From: Priapulus caudatus
Taxonomy: Eukaryota > Priapulida > Priapulimorpha > Priapulimorphida > Priapulidae
Reading direction: 5' to 3'
Assembly: GCF_000485595.1 (NCBI RefSeq)
Contig: NW_014577083.1
Coordinates: forward strand, 845,980-909,979
Length of the DNA stretch: 64,000 bases
The position numbers and the translations under genes are program-made. Below the pieces are notes generated by a model. The model had not been told where the DNA came from. It worked only from the letters and a program-made list of their open reading frames with translations, and ran no database searches. Positions 34,933 to 46,859 of the stretch are shown here, one piece after another. Positions within the stretch are counted from its first letter, which is position 1. Every line of letters begins with the position of its first letter.

Positions 34933-35331
34933 TTACTGTTCGATAGTCGCGGCATCGTGGTAGATGTCATCACGAGTAGAAATTTAAATGCTTGCAGTGT
35001 GTGTTAAGATCTTAGAGGATTTAGAGTGCATGAACCTAGAGGCAGAGATTTCAAGATGTTTGTCGGAAAGATGATCTCATTGTATTGAGCCACCGGAACA
35101 AAATCTTAGCTACATAGAATTGTGCTGATGTGGTCAATTTACAGATATCCCAGCCAAGATATCAAAGAGACAATATAGTAATACCATGAGAAGATTGATG
35201 GCACATCATTATCCGAGTGAAATCGATCGAATATATGTTTTTGGAGCTGGCATGCAGTACCAGATAGCTGATAAGATTTATGCTACATGAAAAAGATGAG
35301 GTGGAGGGTAATGAGAGAACGAAGAGAGGAA

Positions 35332-36200
35332 CCTGCACGCACACGCCAGCGCACGCGCACGGCCACGCGCCACCACACGCACACGCTACACGCACACGCA
35401 CACACACACACACCACACACACACACACACACATACCGGGAGAGAGGCCGGACGCCCGGAATAAAAGGCAGCCGATTGTAAAAAAAAAAAGAGACACGCC
35501 AGAGAATGGCCATGGTGGAAGAAGTAAAGAGCGGCACTTAAATGAAGTGGATGGAAAGAGGATACAAGCCGGCACACACATGCGGTGAACTTGTGCGGAA
35601 CTAAGTTCACTATAGTGGAAGGTGCGCGACAGCAATTTCTACATGCGTGTGCGGATGCAATAATCCTTCGATCTGGGGGTTGTGATTCACAGTGTTTGAT
35701 ATTTTCAAGAGTACATAATAGAGATTAATGAGAGATATAATCTCTATTAGTGCATCCAAATTGGCGCACCAAGTTCCCACAGCGTGTGCGGCGGGCTTAA
35801 GAATTTGTAAGAACGTTTACTACGAATTTAAAAGGCTTCCTCTATCGTTCTTCATAATGTCGTGATTGCGCAATTGCTTGGATTAAGGCGTAGCTGTGTC
35901 ATGCATGGTTATTGTACCTGGAAGCCCGCGCGCCGCTCGAGATGTCGACGAGCTACGGGCACGGCACCGCTGCAACCATTCGCGTTCTCATAACGCCTGA
36001 AATTTTGTAATAACTTGTTTGATATCGTGAACGCGTAGCACATGATGTCGTGTATTATAGCTTCTAATCTCATAACACGTGGCCATCGATTAAATGGTAT
36101 ATATTAGGCTTATGTAGTAGTTGCGATTATATTATATTATATATATCAGGAGTAAATAATCACAATATGTGATTATTTACTCCCGATGTGTGTGTGCGTG
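35332..36200. repeat. repeat S, copy 3
   Basis: A (CA)n start, S core with scattered indels, and the complete terminal palindrome (36145-36187), then a GT tract. It follows the 34651 exon-11 copy with the same spacing as at 24.2-24.6 kb. Confidence 0.75.
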
Positions 36201-36531
36201 TGTGCGTGGTGTTGTGTGCGTGCGTGCGTGGCGTGCGTGCGTGGGCGTGTGTGCGTGTGTGTATGTGTGCGTGTGTTTATGTGTGCCGTGTGCCGAGCGA
36301 GCGGCGTTGCGTGGCGTGCGGTGCGGTGTGTGTTGTATGTGTGTGTGTGTGTGGGGGGGGATAATTATTGTGTGTCCGAGGGTGCGAGTCGGCGTGCGTG
36401 GTGCGTGCGTGTGTGTGCGTCGCGCGTGGTGGTGTGCTGCGTGCGTGTTGCGCGCGCGCGTGCGTCCGGGGCGTGTGTGTGCCACGTGCTGTGCGGTCCA
36501 TGCGTCTGTGGTGTGTGGTGTGCCATGTGCG
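36201..36531 (+). repeat. GT/GC microsatellite
   Basis: An alternating GT/GC tract with indels, the counterpart of 30124-30436. Confidence 0.85.
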
Positions 36532-37350
36532 CACGTGGCGCGAACACCACGGAGGGCATGGGACAAAATGCCCCAGTCAAAACCTATTTTCCGCCCCCCC
36601 CAGTTTGCTCGCCCAGTCAGTCTCCTGTAAACAAAGTTTTTCAAGACACGAGGTCTGACAGGAGAAATAACAATATTAAGATTTACTCCAATAGACCCAA
36701 AATGTTGGCCTTTCATCTCTGGGGTTTAAAATGGACTAAACTCGCACAAGAAAGCTTTATAACCGACTGTGAGCAGACTTGCGGTGCATACCATCACGAA
36801 ATGTTCTTAATTGAGTAGATAGAGCAGAGGAAGTGCTTACAAACATTGAGATTTTCAAATCGCGTCCGCCGACGCGGTTTATTGTCACAGCTAGCTGTAT
36901 GCTATATCAATTTGAACTTTTTATTGAGTGGACAGACTCTCCCAACACTTCCGATCTTTGCGAACTATTATCCGCTTCTTATTCCATTTCGCCACTACGA
37001 TTTTCCCCTTTATTTTTACCGCAAACCGCAATTTCCGTGGAAGCCTTGATTTACACGACTAGCGCACTACAGTAAGATATAGAAGGTTTGAATATGGGTC
37101 AGAAATGCTCTACAAGCGTGTTTTTTCATACAGAGTGTATATTCTGCATACAGAGGCTTGGATTTCAACCTCAAAAATTGCTAAAAGTTCAAGGCTTCCG
37201 GGGGGCTTCGCCCCCTGCGACGCCCACACGGACTCATTGTCGCTGGCACCCCCCCATTAGTTTCTCTGCGCCTACGCGATCACACACATTTTGCCCCCCA
37301 ACATTTTCCTTGTCTTGACTCTCCACTTTTACAATCGCTGGTGCCCCAAC
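36532..37350. mobile_element. noisy copy of the 784-bp TIR element
   Basis: Aligns with 30441-31224 throughout. The TIRs are damaged (ACGTGGCGCGAACACCA at left, TGGTGCCCCAACTTG at right). The flanking GT tracts are also shared, so this is probably the same insertion assembled twice and not an independent transposition. Confidence 0.65.
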
Positions 37351-37706
37351 TTGCGTGCGTGTGTGTGTGTGTGCGCGCGAGCGTGTTGGCGTGCGTGCGT
37401 GTGTGTGGTGCTGCGCGCCGCGAGCTGTGTGTGCGTGCGTGCGTGCGTCCGTGCTGTGCGTTGCGTGCTGCGTGCGGTGCGTGGCTGAGCGATGCGTGCG
37501 AGCGTGTGAGCGTGCGTGCGAGCGGGATCCGAGCGTGGCTGCGTGTTGGCGTGTGCTATTGGTGTGTGTGTGCGTGCTGCGTGCGTGCGAGCGTGGAGCG
37601 CGGGGAGCGTGGTGAGCGTTCGTGTGCGTGTGCGCGTGCGTGCGAGCGTGTTGAGCGTGCGTGCGTGTGCGTGTGTATGTGTGTGTGCGTGCGTGCGTGC
37701 GAGCGT

Positions 37707-37741
<35 letters not shown>

Positions 37742-37742
37742 C
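37351..37742 (+). repeat. GT/GC/GCGA microsatellite
   Basis: A degenerate GTGC and GAGC alternating tract. Sequence becomes clean and unique after it. Confidence 0.85.
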
Positions 37743-40700
37743 ATACAGCAGATCGCATAGTTTAACATGGGTAGTCGCTCTGAGTCGCTCGTCCTAGTCA
37801 CACCAGCGTTGGTCCTGCCTTGTATACATGGCGGACAGTTTAGATGACCTTCGCTATTGTTCGGGGGCTTTCGGGCGTGCTCGTAATGCAATGAAGGCCA
37901 CTGTATAACTAGAGCTAATATTATAATACCATCATGACATACAGGCCGAATTCTGTGTTTAAGGTTTTAGAAATTACCATTTGTGCAATTTTCTGCTCAA
38001 TGTATATAACATTTAGCGACGCGCCTTGATGTATGGACGCGGTCATGTCACCCATACCTAAATAATAAACAGGTATGGCCAACCTTGAAGCTATGTGATT
38101 GGTTCTTCTCACCTGAGGTAGTATACGATATAAACAGGTGGATCAATGTGAATATTTGCTGTAAACGCCATAGCAGTGTACATTTATATATTAAAGGTGT
38201 TGTAATTTTTAATGCGAGTGTTTCTATCTGTGTGTGCATGCGCGCGGGTGTGTGCATGCGTACGGGTGTGTGTATGTAGTGATAAAGAAGACGTGGTCCT
38301 TAAGCTGCTAGAAGCTAGCATCGTTTTTTTAAATTTAGCGATCTATATAACGAGACATTCTTAATTTGGGTGCTATATCGTTATCATACGCGATTTATAC
38401 GCATATTATACAGAGTATTACGACCTATTCCGTGACTCAGCAGAAAAAAACATTTCGTCCGTTTCGACATTCTCAACCAGCAAGACAAAAAACAAGTGGT
38501 TATATATATATATATATACATTATCCCTTTAGCATAACCTATCCTCCAACGGTTTATATTTTGAAACTTTGAAATTACTTAATTGGGTGTCCAAATTTAA
38601 ACGTAAGAATCAACTAGGTGTCATCCTACTCTCTCACGCGAGGGAGAAAAGCATGGAATTCCCACACATTTATGAATGAAAACAGGAATACAAATTATCG
38701 CCTAAAACGTATTCTGATGATTGCGATTTCACCGGCATAACGTCCTCTGCATTGCATGTCTCACAAACCGATTCATAATGGTTTAAAATAATCAAGAATG
38801 AACATGATTGCGGGTTTTACATTTAAAATTTCAAAACATTTCTGGGGTGCGCGGTCCCCGAACCTAATAGCCCACGTCGAGCATTGCTAGGCAACAAAGC
38901 TTGCCCACTTGAACAACTGACACTTGATAAACATAATACAGATATGAAATTAATGGATTGTCTTTTATTTTAATGAATATACATGTGATAGTACTGACAT
39001 TACATAAGTGACACAAACTTGGCACAAAAATCATACAAAACATATCAAGAGTACACAATAAACAGAGTCTGTTCATCATTTAATGCCAAATAAATAATGA
39101 ACACGAAATTCTGTACTGATTATGACTTTTCCATGTTATATTATAAACTACAAATATTGGTGCAAACGCACGCACGCGCGCGCACACACACACACACGCA
39201 CGCACGCACGCACGCACACACACACGCACGCACAAACAACTCCTTGGCAAGTAACAATACAATTATTAAATGAAACTAAAAGGACATGGCAGCAGCTAAC
39301 ATGCGTAGCTAACAATCCAGCACAACTGCTCACAAACGTATCGTTTCGTAAAGAACTATTTACGATAAATAACTGTACAGTTATGATATTTAGTTATATT
39401 AACGGAGAGAAAGAACTCTGACAGTTATCGTTATACTGTATTGACATTAGTTCCCTTTCATTTGTTTCAGCGTGTCGCTTACATTTTCTAGTGAAATAAA
39501 ACTTCATTAAGGAAACGAGTTCTTCTTTAATAACTATACCAATATATTAAACATATAATATAATAATAATCATACATAGAGCCCAACCAATAGTTCACAC
39601 TCATTGCTGCTATGACCTCTGAGATTGCCTCTGGTCGACCAACGACCATTGTTTTCCACTTTTAGAACGAGGCTATTTTAATCAAATAGATCCTATACAC
39701 TGAATATAAATACGATCAGCATAATATTTAGATTTGAGTCATTATTACACAGCCATAGGACATCAGTGTCAACTAGCCGACTTCACACTATGGACACGGA
39801 TTATGCACTTCAATCACCGCACTCACCAAAGTGTGCTAATACTCTGCAGCAACACACGCTCCTGCATTTCGTCGGCTACTTCTCCCGACGAATAAGAAAA
39901 TAGATGCCGTTTTTGTCAGAGGATTTTGGGTGTCCGATTCACTGACCTGAACTTTGAATACCCTCGAAAAACCGAGGATGCATTCTTTCACTAAGATCGT
40001 TAGAATCTAAATGTAAACAATGTAGCTGAAGCCATTTTGATGCGGTGTTGTCATTACTGACAGCCACGAACATGCAGTGGAACAGAAGCTGGACATAGGT
40101 TGCATTAATAAATAAGTTTTTGACTACAATAAATAAGTTACCTATAGTACGAGAAGCTATGCCACTATTATCGCTGAATTAATATTTAATTATTAATTAG
40201 TAATAAGAATAGTAGAATACAGTCTAATTTTTAGACTCACCTATGAGTGAAATGCACAAGTAAAACAATTCAAAGGAACTATTAAGGATTCAAGTACGGA
40301 CGTTGTTGGCCACTTATTTAGCAATTTCAGACATCGAAAGATAATTTCTAACTTATTCTAATTAAGTATCACATGTTAAAAAATCATTTTAACACTGAAT
40401 ATCAATGAGATATAAATGTTTCATGCTTGAAGCTATTGTTATCTTCTTATGAACTGTTGGTGTGAGTACCAGAGTTTTAAAAAGACGCATGAAACTGTTA
40501 TGATATTAGTTGCTATTTTTTGCTAACACTGTCATTTGCAACTACTACATGAGTGTGAAAAACACAGCTGTATATATAAAGCTTTGACAAGCCGTAGTAC
40601 ATATAGTAGGTACGTTAGCAACACGACACAATTAACCGGTACTGTACATTTATATAGTTTTCATGCAAAATCTCTTGGTATATGACTGAGTGAGAGTCTC

Positions 40701-40864
40701 AACCACATTCTCAGCATGTATTGGTTAACAAAACCGTCTACCCTATGCATGCTAATAACACAACTCACAAGTAATAACAATTTGAGAATTCAATGGAGAT
40801 GAGTTTACAAAATACTTCACCTTCATGGCAGTAGTATACATGATCAACATCTAAGTCAACGAAT

Positions 40865-40865
<1 letters not shown>
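37743..40865 (+). other. unannotated unique sequence, no supported gene
   Basis: Clean AT-rich sequence with no coding exon, RNA gene or clear transposon that I recognise. It contains a short GT patch at about 38228-38278, a TA run at about 38501-38518, and (CA/CG)n at 39165-39235. The part from about 39440 to the end recurs after the 42053 gap and around the LTR retrotransposon. Confidence 0.55.

Positions 40866-40904
<39 letters not shown>
40866..40904 (+). repeat. (ATC)n microsatellite
   Basis: About 13 ATC units. The homologous but longer block is at 49098-49260. The sequence after it (GCGTCAAAATTACCGACGG) belongs to MMP intron 10, so a contig join is likely here. Confidence 0.9.
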
Positions 40905-41213
40905 AGCGTCAAAATTACCGACGGCGCGGACGTTCATTGTTCACGGCGCGTCATGTGCAATATCACAACTATTCGAACGATGCGTCCTCACGTGACAGTT
41001 AGCGTCACGTCAACGTGGCGTCACGTGGCAGTTAGCGTCAACATTAACGACGGCGCTGAGGTTCCTTGCGTCGTATGCAATATCACGAATTAATATCACG
41101 ACGGTTTAATTCCCCGTTTTAATTTTTAGTTTTTATAATTTTAATTCCCCTCACGTGTTAATATCACGACTATTCGAACGATGCCTTCTCACGTGAATCA
41201 TGTCTGTTGTTAG

Positions 41214-41483
41214 GTGGAAGATGGCTACCCGAGATCCACTGGTAAGTGGTGGTTCGGTTGCTCCTCCGAGGACCTGCAGGACACGTCGCCATCAGCGGAC
41301 ACTAATCACAACACATGGGAGAATGTCACCGTGCCCCTGAACGGACACGCCCGCTCGGACAGTCCCGGAAAAAGAGACGGCGCCGACACGGATGCGAATC
41401 GCAACGCTGCGACGTCGCTTACTTGCCCAGGAGTGATATCACTCGCTGCTCTAGCTGCATATCAGCTGTTGGCGATGCTATGA
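41214..41483 (+). CDS. matrix metalloproteinase exon 11: end of hemopexin domain and GPI-anchor-like C-terminus
   Basis: The acceptor is CTGTTGTTAG, phase 0, 270 bases to TGA. It starts Val-Glu-Asp-Gly-Tyr-Pro-Arg-Ser and Lys-Trp-Trp-Phe-Gly-Cys; that Cys closes the hemopexin propeller with the exon-7 Cys. A polar, Ser/Asp-rich stalk of about 50 residues follows, with one N-glycosylation sequon (Asn-Val-Thr). The protein then ends in a hydrophobic run, CPGVISLAALAAYQLLAML, with no cytoplasmic tail. That layout matches a GPI-attachment signal, as in MMP17- and MMP25-type proteins. This is the only copy with the whole frame open. Confidence 0.88.
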   Translation: MEDGYPRSTGKWWFGCSSEDLQDTSPSADTNHNTWENVTVPLNGHARSDSPGKRDGADTDANRNAATSLTCPGVISLAALAAYQLLAML

Positions 41484-41865
41484 TACTGTTCGATATCGCG
41501 AGCATCGGTGTAGATGTCATCACGGAGAAATTAAAGGTGCGTGCGTGTGGGTAAATCTAGAGGATTTAGAGTGCAGGAACCTAGAGGCAGAGATCTCAAG
41601 ACGTTGTCTGGAAGATGATCTATTGTATTGAGCACCGGATAGAATCTTTAAGCTACAAAATTGTGCTGATGTGCCAATTTACAGATATGGCAGCAGATAT
41701 CAAGAGAAATATAGATATACATGAGAAGATGATGGCACATCATTTCGAGGTGAAGATCGGTCGAATAATGTTTTTGAGGCTGGATGATTACCAGAATAGC
41801 TGGATAAGTTTATGGTACATGAAAAAGATGAGGTGGAGGGTAATGAAGAGAAGAAGAGAGAACCT

Positions 41866-42052
41866 GCACGCACGCGCACGCGCACGCGCACGCACACGCA
41901 CACGCACACGCCACACCGCACACGCGCAAACACACACAGCACGACACACACAGCAGAGCGCGGGAGAGCACCAGGACACACCACACACACACACACAAAT
42001 ACAGAGGAAAGAAGAATGCAAGGGAGCGGAGTAAAAAAAAAAGACACCAGAT
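41866..42052. repeat. start of repeat S, copy 4, cut by gap
   Basis: A (CA)n tract and the first bases of the S core (rGGAAAG...GTAAAAAAAAAAGACACC), then Ns. It follows an exon-11 copy with the same ~370-bp spacing as the other two. Confidence 0.6.
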
Positions 42053-42077
42053 NNNNNNNNNNNNNNNNNNNNNNNNN
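42053..42077. other. assembly gap (25 N)
   Basis: A placeholder gap of exactly 25 Ns. Confidence 0.98.
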
Positions 42078-43097
42078 GTATTGACATTCGTTCCCCTTTC
42101 ATTGTTCAAGCGTGTCGCTTCATTTTTCATGGTGCGCTTACTAGTGGAATAAAACTGTCATTAAGGAAACGAGTTCTTCTTTAATAACTATATCCACATA
42201 TATTAAAACATGATACTATAATAATAATATACATATCGCTAGCCCAACCCATAGTTCACTCACATTGCTAGCTATATTTTTCGAGATTGCCGCTGTCAGA
42301 CCAATCGACGCATTGTTTGTTTCAACTTTTAGAACGAGGCTATTTTTGAATCAAATAGACCCTATACACTGAATATAAATACGAATCAGCATATTTAGCA
42401 TTTGAAGTCTTATACAACAGCATAGACATCAGTGTCAACTAGCCACTTCACACTATGGACCGGATTATGCACTTCAATCACCGCAACTCACCAAGAGTGC
42501 GCTATACTCTGGCAGGCAACACAAGCTCCTGCATTTCGTCGCTACTTCTCACCGAGCGAATAAAGAAAATACGATGGCCGTTTGTCGAGAGATTTTTGGG
42601 TGCCGATTCACTGACCTGAACTTTGAAATACCACTCGAAAAACCGAGGATGGATTCTTTCACTTAAGATCGTTAGAATCTAAAATGTAAACATGTAGCTG
42701 AGCCTTTTGATGCCGGTGTTGTCATTACTGACAGCCACGAACATGCATGGACAGAAGCTGGACATAGGTTTGCATTAATAAATAATTCTGACTACAATAA
42801 ATAAGTTACCTATAGTATACGAGAAGCTATGCCACTATTATCGCTGAATTAATATTTAATTATTAATTAGTAATAAGATTGTAGAATACAGTCTAAGTTT
42901 TTTAGACTCACCCATGAGTGAAATGCACAAGTAAAACCAATTCAAAGGAACTATTAGGATTCAAGTACGGACGTTTTGGCCACTTATTTAGCAATTTCAG
43001 ACATCGAAAGATAATTTCTAACTTATTCTAATTAAGTATCACATGTTAAAAAATCATTTTAACACTTGAATTAATGAGATATAAATTGTTCATTAGA
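42078..43097 (+). repeat. second, noisy copy of 39440-40430
   Basis: Aligns base for base with 39440-40430 apart from single-base indels, up to the left edge of the LTR retrotransposon. The homology resumes at 48661 beyond the element. It is therefore one allele or read version of the locus carrying an insertion that the 39-40 kb version lacks. Confidence 0.8.
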
Positions 43098-43100
43098 AAT

Positions 43101-43234
43101 TCATAGACAATAATACACCACAGTGTAACTCTCTGTCCATTGTTTCAAGATTTGAGTCCCATCATTTGTAATCTGTATCAAGTACCATCATTGAAATAAA
43201 GACTGATTCACAAAATGGATGCGTTGCCTATCTA
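43101..43234 (+). repeat. partial 5' LTR of the retrotransposon
   Basis: The last ~130 bases match the end of the 3' LTR, including 'gtcccatcatttgtaatctg', the polyadenylation-like AATAAAGACTG and the terminal CCTATCTA. The first ~240 bases of the LTR are absent. Confidence 0.75.
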
Positions 43235-43253
43235 TGATGGGACTCATTGACTG

Positions 43254-44050
43254 GTGAAGCCGCTCTATCGCTTGACAACTTCCCTGCACTCACAACACGA
43301 CTGCCGGTTAATTGCCTGCCCATCGACGAGTGCGATTACGCCACGCCCGGACGTCGACGCGATCGTGGCGGCAGCTCTCATAACGACCCACGCCACCGTC
43401 CATAACGCGACCACCCCACAGTGTCCCCACTGCGAAGGTGGAAAGGGTGATAACGACCAACTATATCTCTGCCCGGCACCGAGCGAAGACTGGTCCTACT
43501 TCATATCGCGATGGAATGACTACGCCCGAAGCGCACTAAAGTGTCTGCAAGGACAAGGTGATCCAATTACTGGAGTGTTGTGATGAACACTTAAGAGAAA
43601 GACCTCACACGCAATGCCGGTGCACGTTGGCAAACAAATCTGAAAGCGACGTATTGAAAGACATTAAACACTTGCTGTAAGGGAAGAAAAACACCATGGT
43701 TGCACGGTGTACCCTGCATAACATGCGCCAGACCGCGACAAACCAAATCCGTTCATTCGCGCTCGCCTCCGTGGTCAAGCTGGGGTATGCAAGTTCATCA
43801 TGACGTGTCCTGGTTGTTCAGACGACGTGAAACTACACAGAGGCTGTACTCCGTGATGTGTTGACACGAGCCTGGAGGACACCGAAATACAACTTGACCT
43901 ACTACGGGACAAGAAGCCAGGAAAATGACCCTTGAAGAGGTGTTTTCAATTCGTTGAGGCGAAAGAATCGGGCAAACGCTCCGCCTCGCGTCTAATCGAC
44001 CACACACTAAATGGTGCCGAAGCAGTCAGCAGCTCTACAAACGTGGCATA
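43254..44050 (+). pseudogene. retrotransposon gag remnant
   Basis: Readable in pieces. Asp-Trp-Ser-Tyr-Phe-Ile-Ser-Arg-Trp-Asn-Asp-Tyr is the conserved gag pattern of this element group. A Phe-Glu-Glu/Val-Phe...Glu-Ala-Lys-Glu-Ser-Gly-Lys segment near 43930-43985 is its C-terminal part, recognisable across frameshifts. The structural nucleocapsid function is inferred from the family. Confidence 0.65.
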
Positions 44051-44104
44051 AACGATTCTCTAAAAATGCTCGCAGTAGGTATGACGAATACGAATATTGA
44101 CAAG

Positions 44105-44235
44105 TCAGAATTGTGCTCATTACTGCGGTAAGAAAGGCCACGGAGTCCGTAACCTCGCCAAGGTTAGAACAGAAGGAATGCCCTGCGTATGCCACACATG
44201 CCAACGCTGTGACAAAAACCACCACTTTGACAGAT
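44105..44235 (+). pseudogene. retrotransposon zinc knuckle remnant
   Basis: Reads Cys-Ala-His-Tyr-Cys-Gly-Lys-Lys-Gly-His-Gly, then more Cys pairs (Cys-Val-Cys-His-Thr-Cys, Cys-Asp-Lys-Asn-His-His-Phe). This is a nucleic-acid-binding CCHC-like knuckle between gag and protease. Confidence 0.65.
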
Positions 44236-44489
44236 ATGTGCAGAGGCGGGAACAAGGCTAAGTACAAGACGATGGCAAAGTCATTTGATGAACACGAAGA
44301 GCGGTGTTCGACCACTTGTGCTCAATCACTACTCCTGCTCGACGCAACGGTGGAAATATAACTCTCGACCACCACCTTTACAACCAACTATCAGACGCTT
44401 GGATAAAGCGCAAGTCCAAACCTCAGCCGTTTGTTAACCTCACAGTGGGTGCACACCCTGAAGACTACAAACGTCTTGGTCTTACGCTC

Positions 44490-44900
44490 ACATCCACACC
44501 CAGGTCAGTCGTCATCCCTTCAATGGCTGACACTGGTTGCCAAAGTTGCCTGGCGAGTCTCAAGTCGTCATGCGCTCGGTCTAGGTAAGGCCGACCTCAT
44601 CCCAGTGACATTTGCGGATGAATGCAGCCAACGACAAAGGCATCAACATCTGGGTGCAGCAATCCTACGTTTTTTCTGGCAAGGACAACATCTGGCAATA
44701 CGCTTGAGAGCACTGCCATAGTTACGTACATCATCACTGATAACTCAGACAAACTCTTTATCAGCAGAGAAGCTTGCATTCGCCTAGGCATGATCAGAGA
44801 CACATTCCCAACCGTAGGTGAAACCGCAATGATCAGGCGGCACATTCTGGTAGTCGATGACCACCTAACTCGTAGAACGAAATGACAGGCGGGCCTCCGC
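44490..44900 (+). pseudogene. retrotransposon aspartic protease remnant
   Basis: The active-site motif reads Met-Ala-Asp-Thr-Gly-Cys-Gln-Ser-Cys at about 44524-44550. A later segment has Leu-Phe-Ile-Ser-Arg-Glu-Ala-Cys-Ile-Arg-Leu-Gly, as in the protease C-terminal region of gypsy elements. The frame is broken. Confidence 0.65.
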
Positions 44901-45179
44901 GACCGAGTGTGAATGTCCTCGACGCCAGCTGCCGCCCCACCACCGTCGAGTCTACCATTTCCACGACCTGAAGACAATCGAGAGGAGCTGAGACAATACC
45001 TCCTTGATCGCTTACAAATCGAGCACATTCAACACGTGCGAACCAACCACTGCCTGATGATGGAAGGGCCCCCCCGCTTACATCTAATGGTGGACCAGAT
45101 GCCGAACCCGTAGCAGTACATTCTCCTCCGGCTGTACCCATCCATTGGCGAGACGATGTTAAAGCTGGATTAGACAGAG

Positions 45180-45960
45180 ACGTACGGCTTGGCGTACTGG
45201 AACCAGTACCAGTAGTGAACCGGGTGACATGTGTGCCAACCGCATGGTCGTTTGTGGCGAAGAAAAACGGCAAGCCGAGACGGACAGTTGACATGCAACC
45301 ACTTAACACGCATGCAACACGTGAACCAACCACACCCAGTCTCCATTCCACGCAAGCGCGCCGTCCACTCTGGGACGGTAAAAACTGTTTTCGACCGCGT
45401 GGAACGGCTACGCACAGTGTACCACTCCGGGAAGAAGATAAGCACCCTTACCACTTCATCACACCTTGGGAAAGATACCGTTACCCACAGCCCCACAGGG
45501 CTACATTGCATGCAGGCGACGCTACTCCGCGAAGATTTGACGAGATTGTCTCGGATGTCCCAACAAAACCAAAATGTATCGACGACACCACTACTCTGGG
45601 CCGACAACTGGAGGAAAGTTTCTTGCTACAGGCATGTAAACTGGTTAGATATCTGCGGCCCGGAACGGGATAACCCTCACCCTGAGAAATTTGTATTCGG
45701 GCCAGGCCACCGTTACATTTGCCGGGTTCCGAGATTACACCAGACAGCGTGAGGCCTTGCAAGCAATTCCTGCAAGCGATCATGGACTTTCCAAACCAAG
45801 GAACATCACCGACATCCGCTCTTGGTTCGGACTCGTCAACCACGAGTGTCATACGCCTTCAGCATGACAGAACGATGCTTCCATTCCGCGAGTTCCTCAA
45901 GCCTGGAAAAAGCTTTCCACTGGGCATCTCCACCTGACAGAATTACTTGAAGAATCCAAG
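45180..45960 (+). pseudogene. retrotransposon reverse transcriptase remnant
   Basis: Contains Lys-Lys-Asn-Gly-Lys-Pro-Arg-Arg-Thr-Val-Asp-Met-Gln-Pro-Leu-Asn and Ile-Thr-Pro-Trp-Glu-Arg-Tyr-Arg-Tyr. The catalytic box reads Cys-Ile-Asp-Asp where most elements have Tyr-x-Asp-Asp. Then come Leu-Leu-Trp-Ala-Asp and a Pro-Glu-Lys-Phe-Val-Phe-Gly segment. Several frameshifts occur. Confidence 0.8.
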
Positions 45961-45979
45961 CTGGCAATAGTGAGGCGAG

Positions 45980-46240
45980 ATAGAAGAGGGCGTACGAATC
46001 TTCGACAAATCAAGCCAACCTGCCTTGCCACAGACTGGTCTAAAGTCGGAATCGGATCTGGTTTTTTTTCCAGAAGCACTGCCATCCTGCGTAAGACAGA
46101 ATTGTTTTGTTGTCCTACTGCATGGAGAATACACCTGTAGGCAGTCGCTTCACCCACCCCGCCTGAATCACGCTATGCTCCAGTAGAAGGCGAAGCCCTT
46201 GCCCTTGCCGACGCATCTGGACAAGGCTCGGTACTTCGTG
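45980..46240 (+). pseudogene. retrotransposon RNase H remnant
   Basis: Reads Cys-Leu-Ala-Thr-Asp-Trp-Ser-Lys-Val-Gly-Ile-Gly around 46020-46055, matching the RNase H start with its catalytic Asp. Then follow frame-shifted Arg-Tyr-Ala-Pro-Val-Glu-Gly-Glu-Ala-Leu-Ala around 46170-46205. Confidence 0.65.
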
Positions 46241-46859
46241 CTTGGATGGCAAGGATCTCATAATTGGCGGTGGACCACAAGGCCACTTCTCAGTTGATTT
46301 GGCGACAGATCAACTCGATGACATATCAACCGCACGCGTCTCAGAACCTGAAGAAAAGACGCTCAGATATAGATTTTCGATGACCCTGTACCTGGCGGTG
46401 AAGCAATCGAGCCGCAGACACTGTCTCCGCCCACCCGACTGGTGACCCGCCAAAATGCAACTCGAAGATACATCGCCGCCATCAGGCACGTTCCACAGAG
46501 CAGCACCACCCCAACAGATCTGTACACACAGCGGGATGTATACACAACTTCATCTCGGTATTCGCTGCAGAGACGACCCCAGGACAAGATGGAAGACATC
46601 GTCCACCTTGCCGCGACTTCATCACTGATCTCGCCTACAAACTATCACGTGGGACAAGGTCCGCAGCAGCCACATGTAGTGACAGTTAATACGCAACAAG
46701 CTGGTCGACTTGATCGAAACAGCATTGCAAGAGCTTCGCGCCATGCAGTTGCCTCACGCACTGCAGGAATATATCGAGTTCCGGGATCATCGTTTACACA
46801 GTAGATGGCGTCATAAATCTACAAGGACAGAGTCGTGATCCGCACCGTCACTCAGACAT

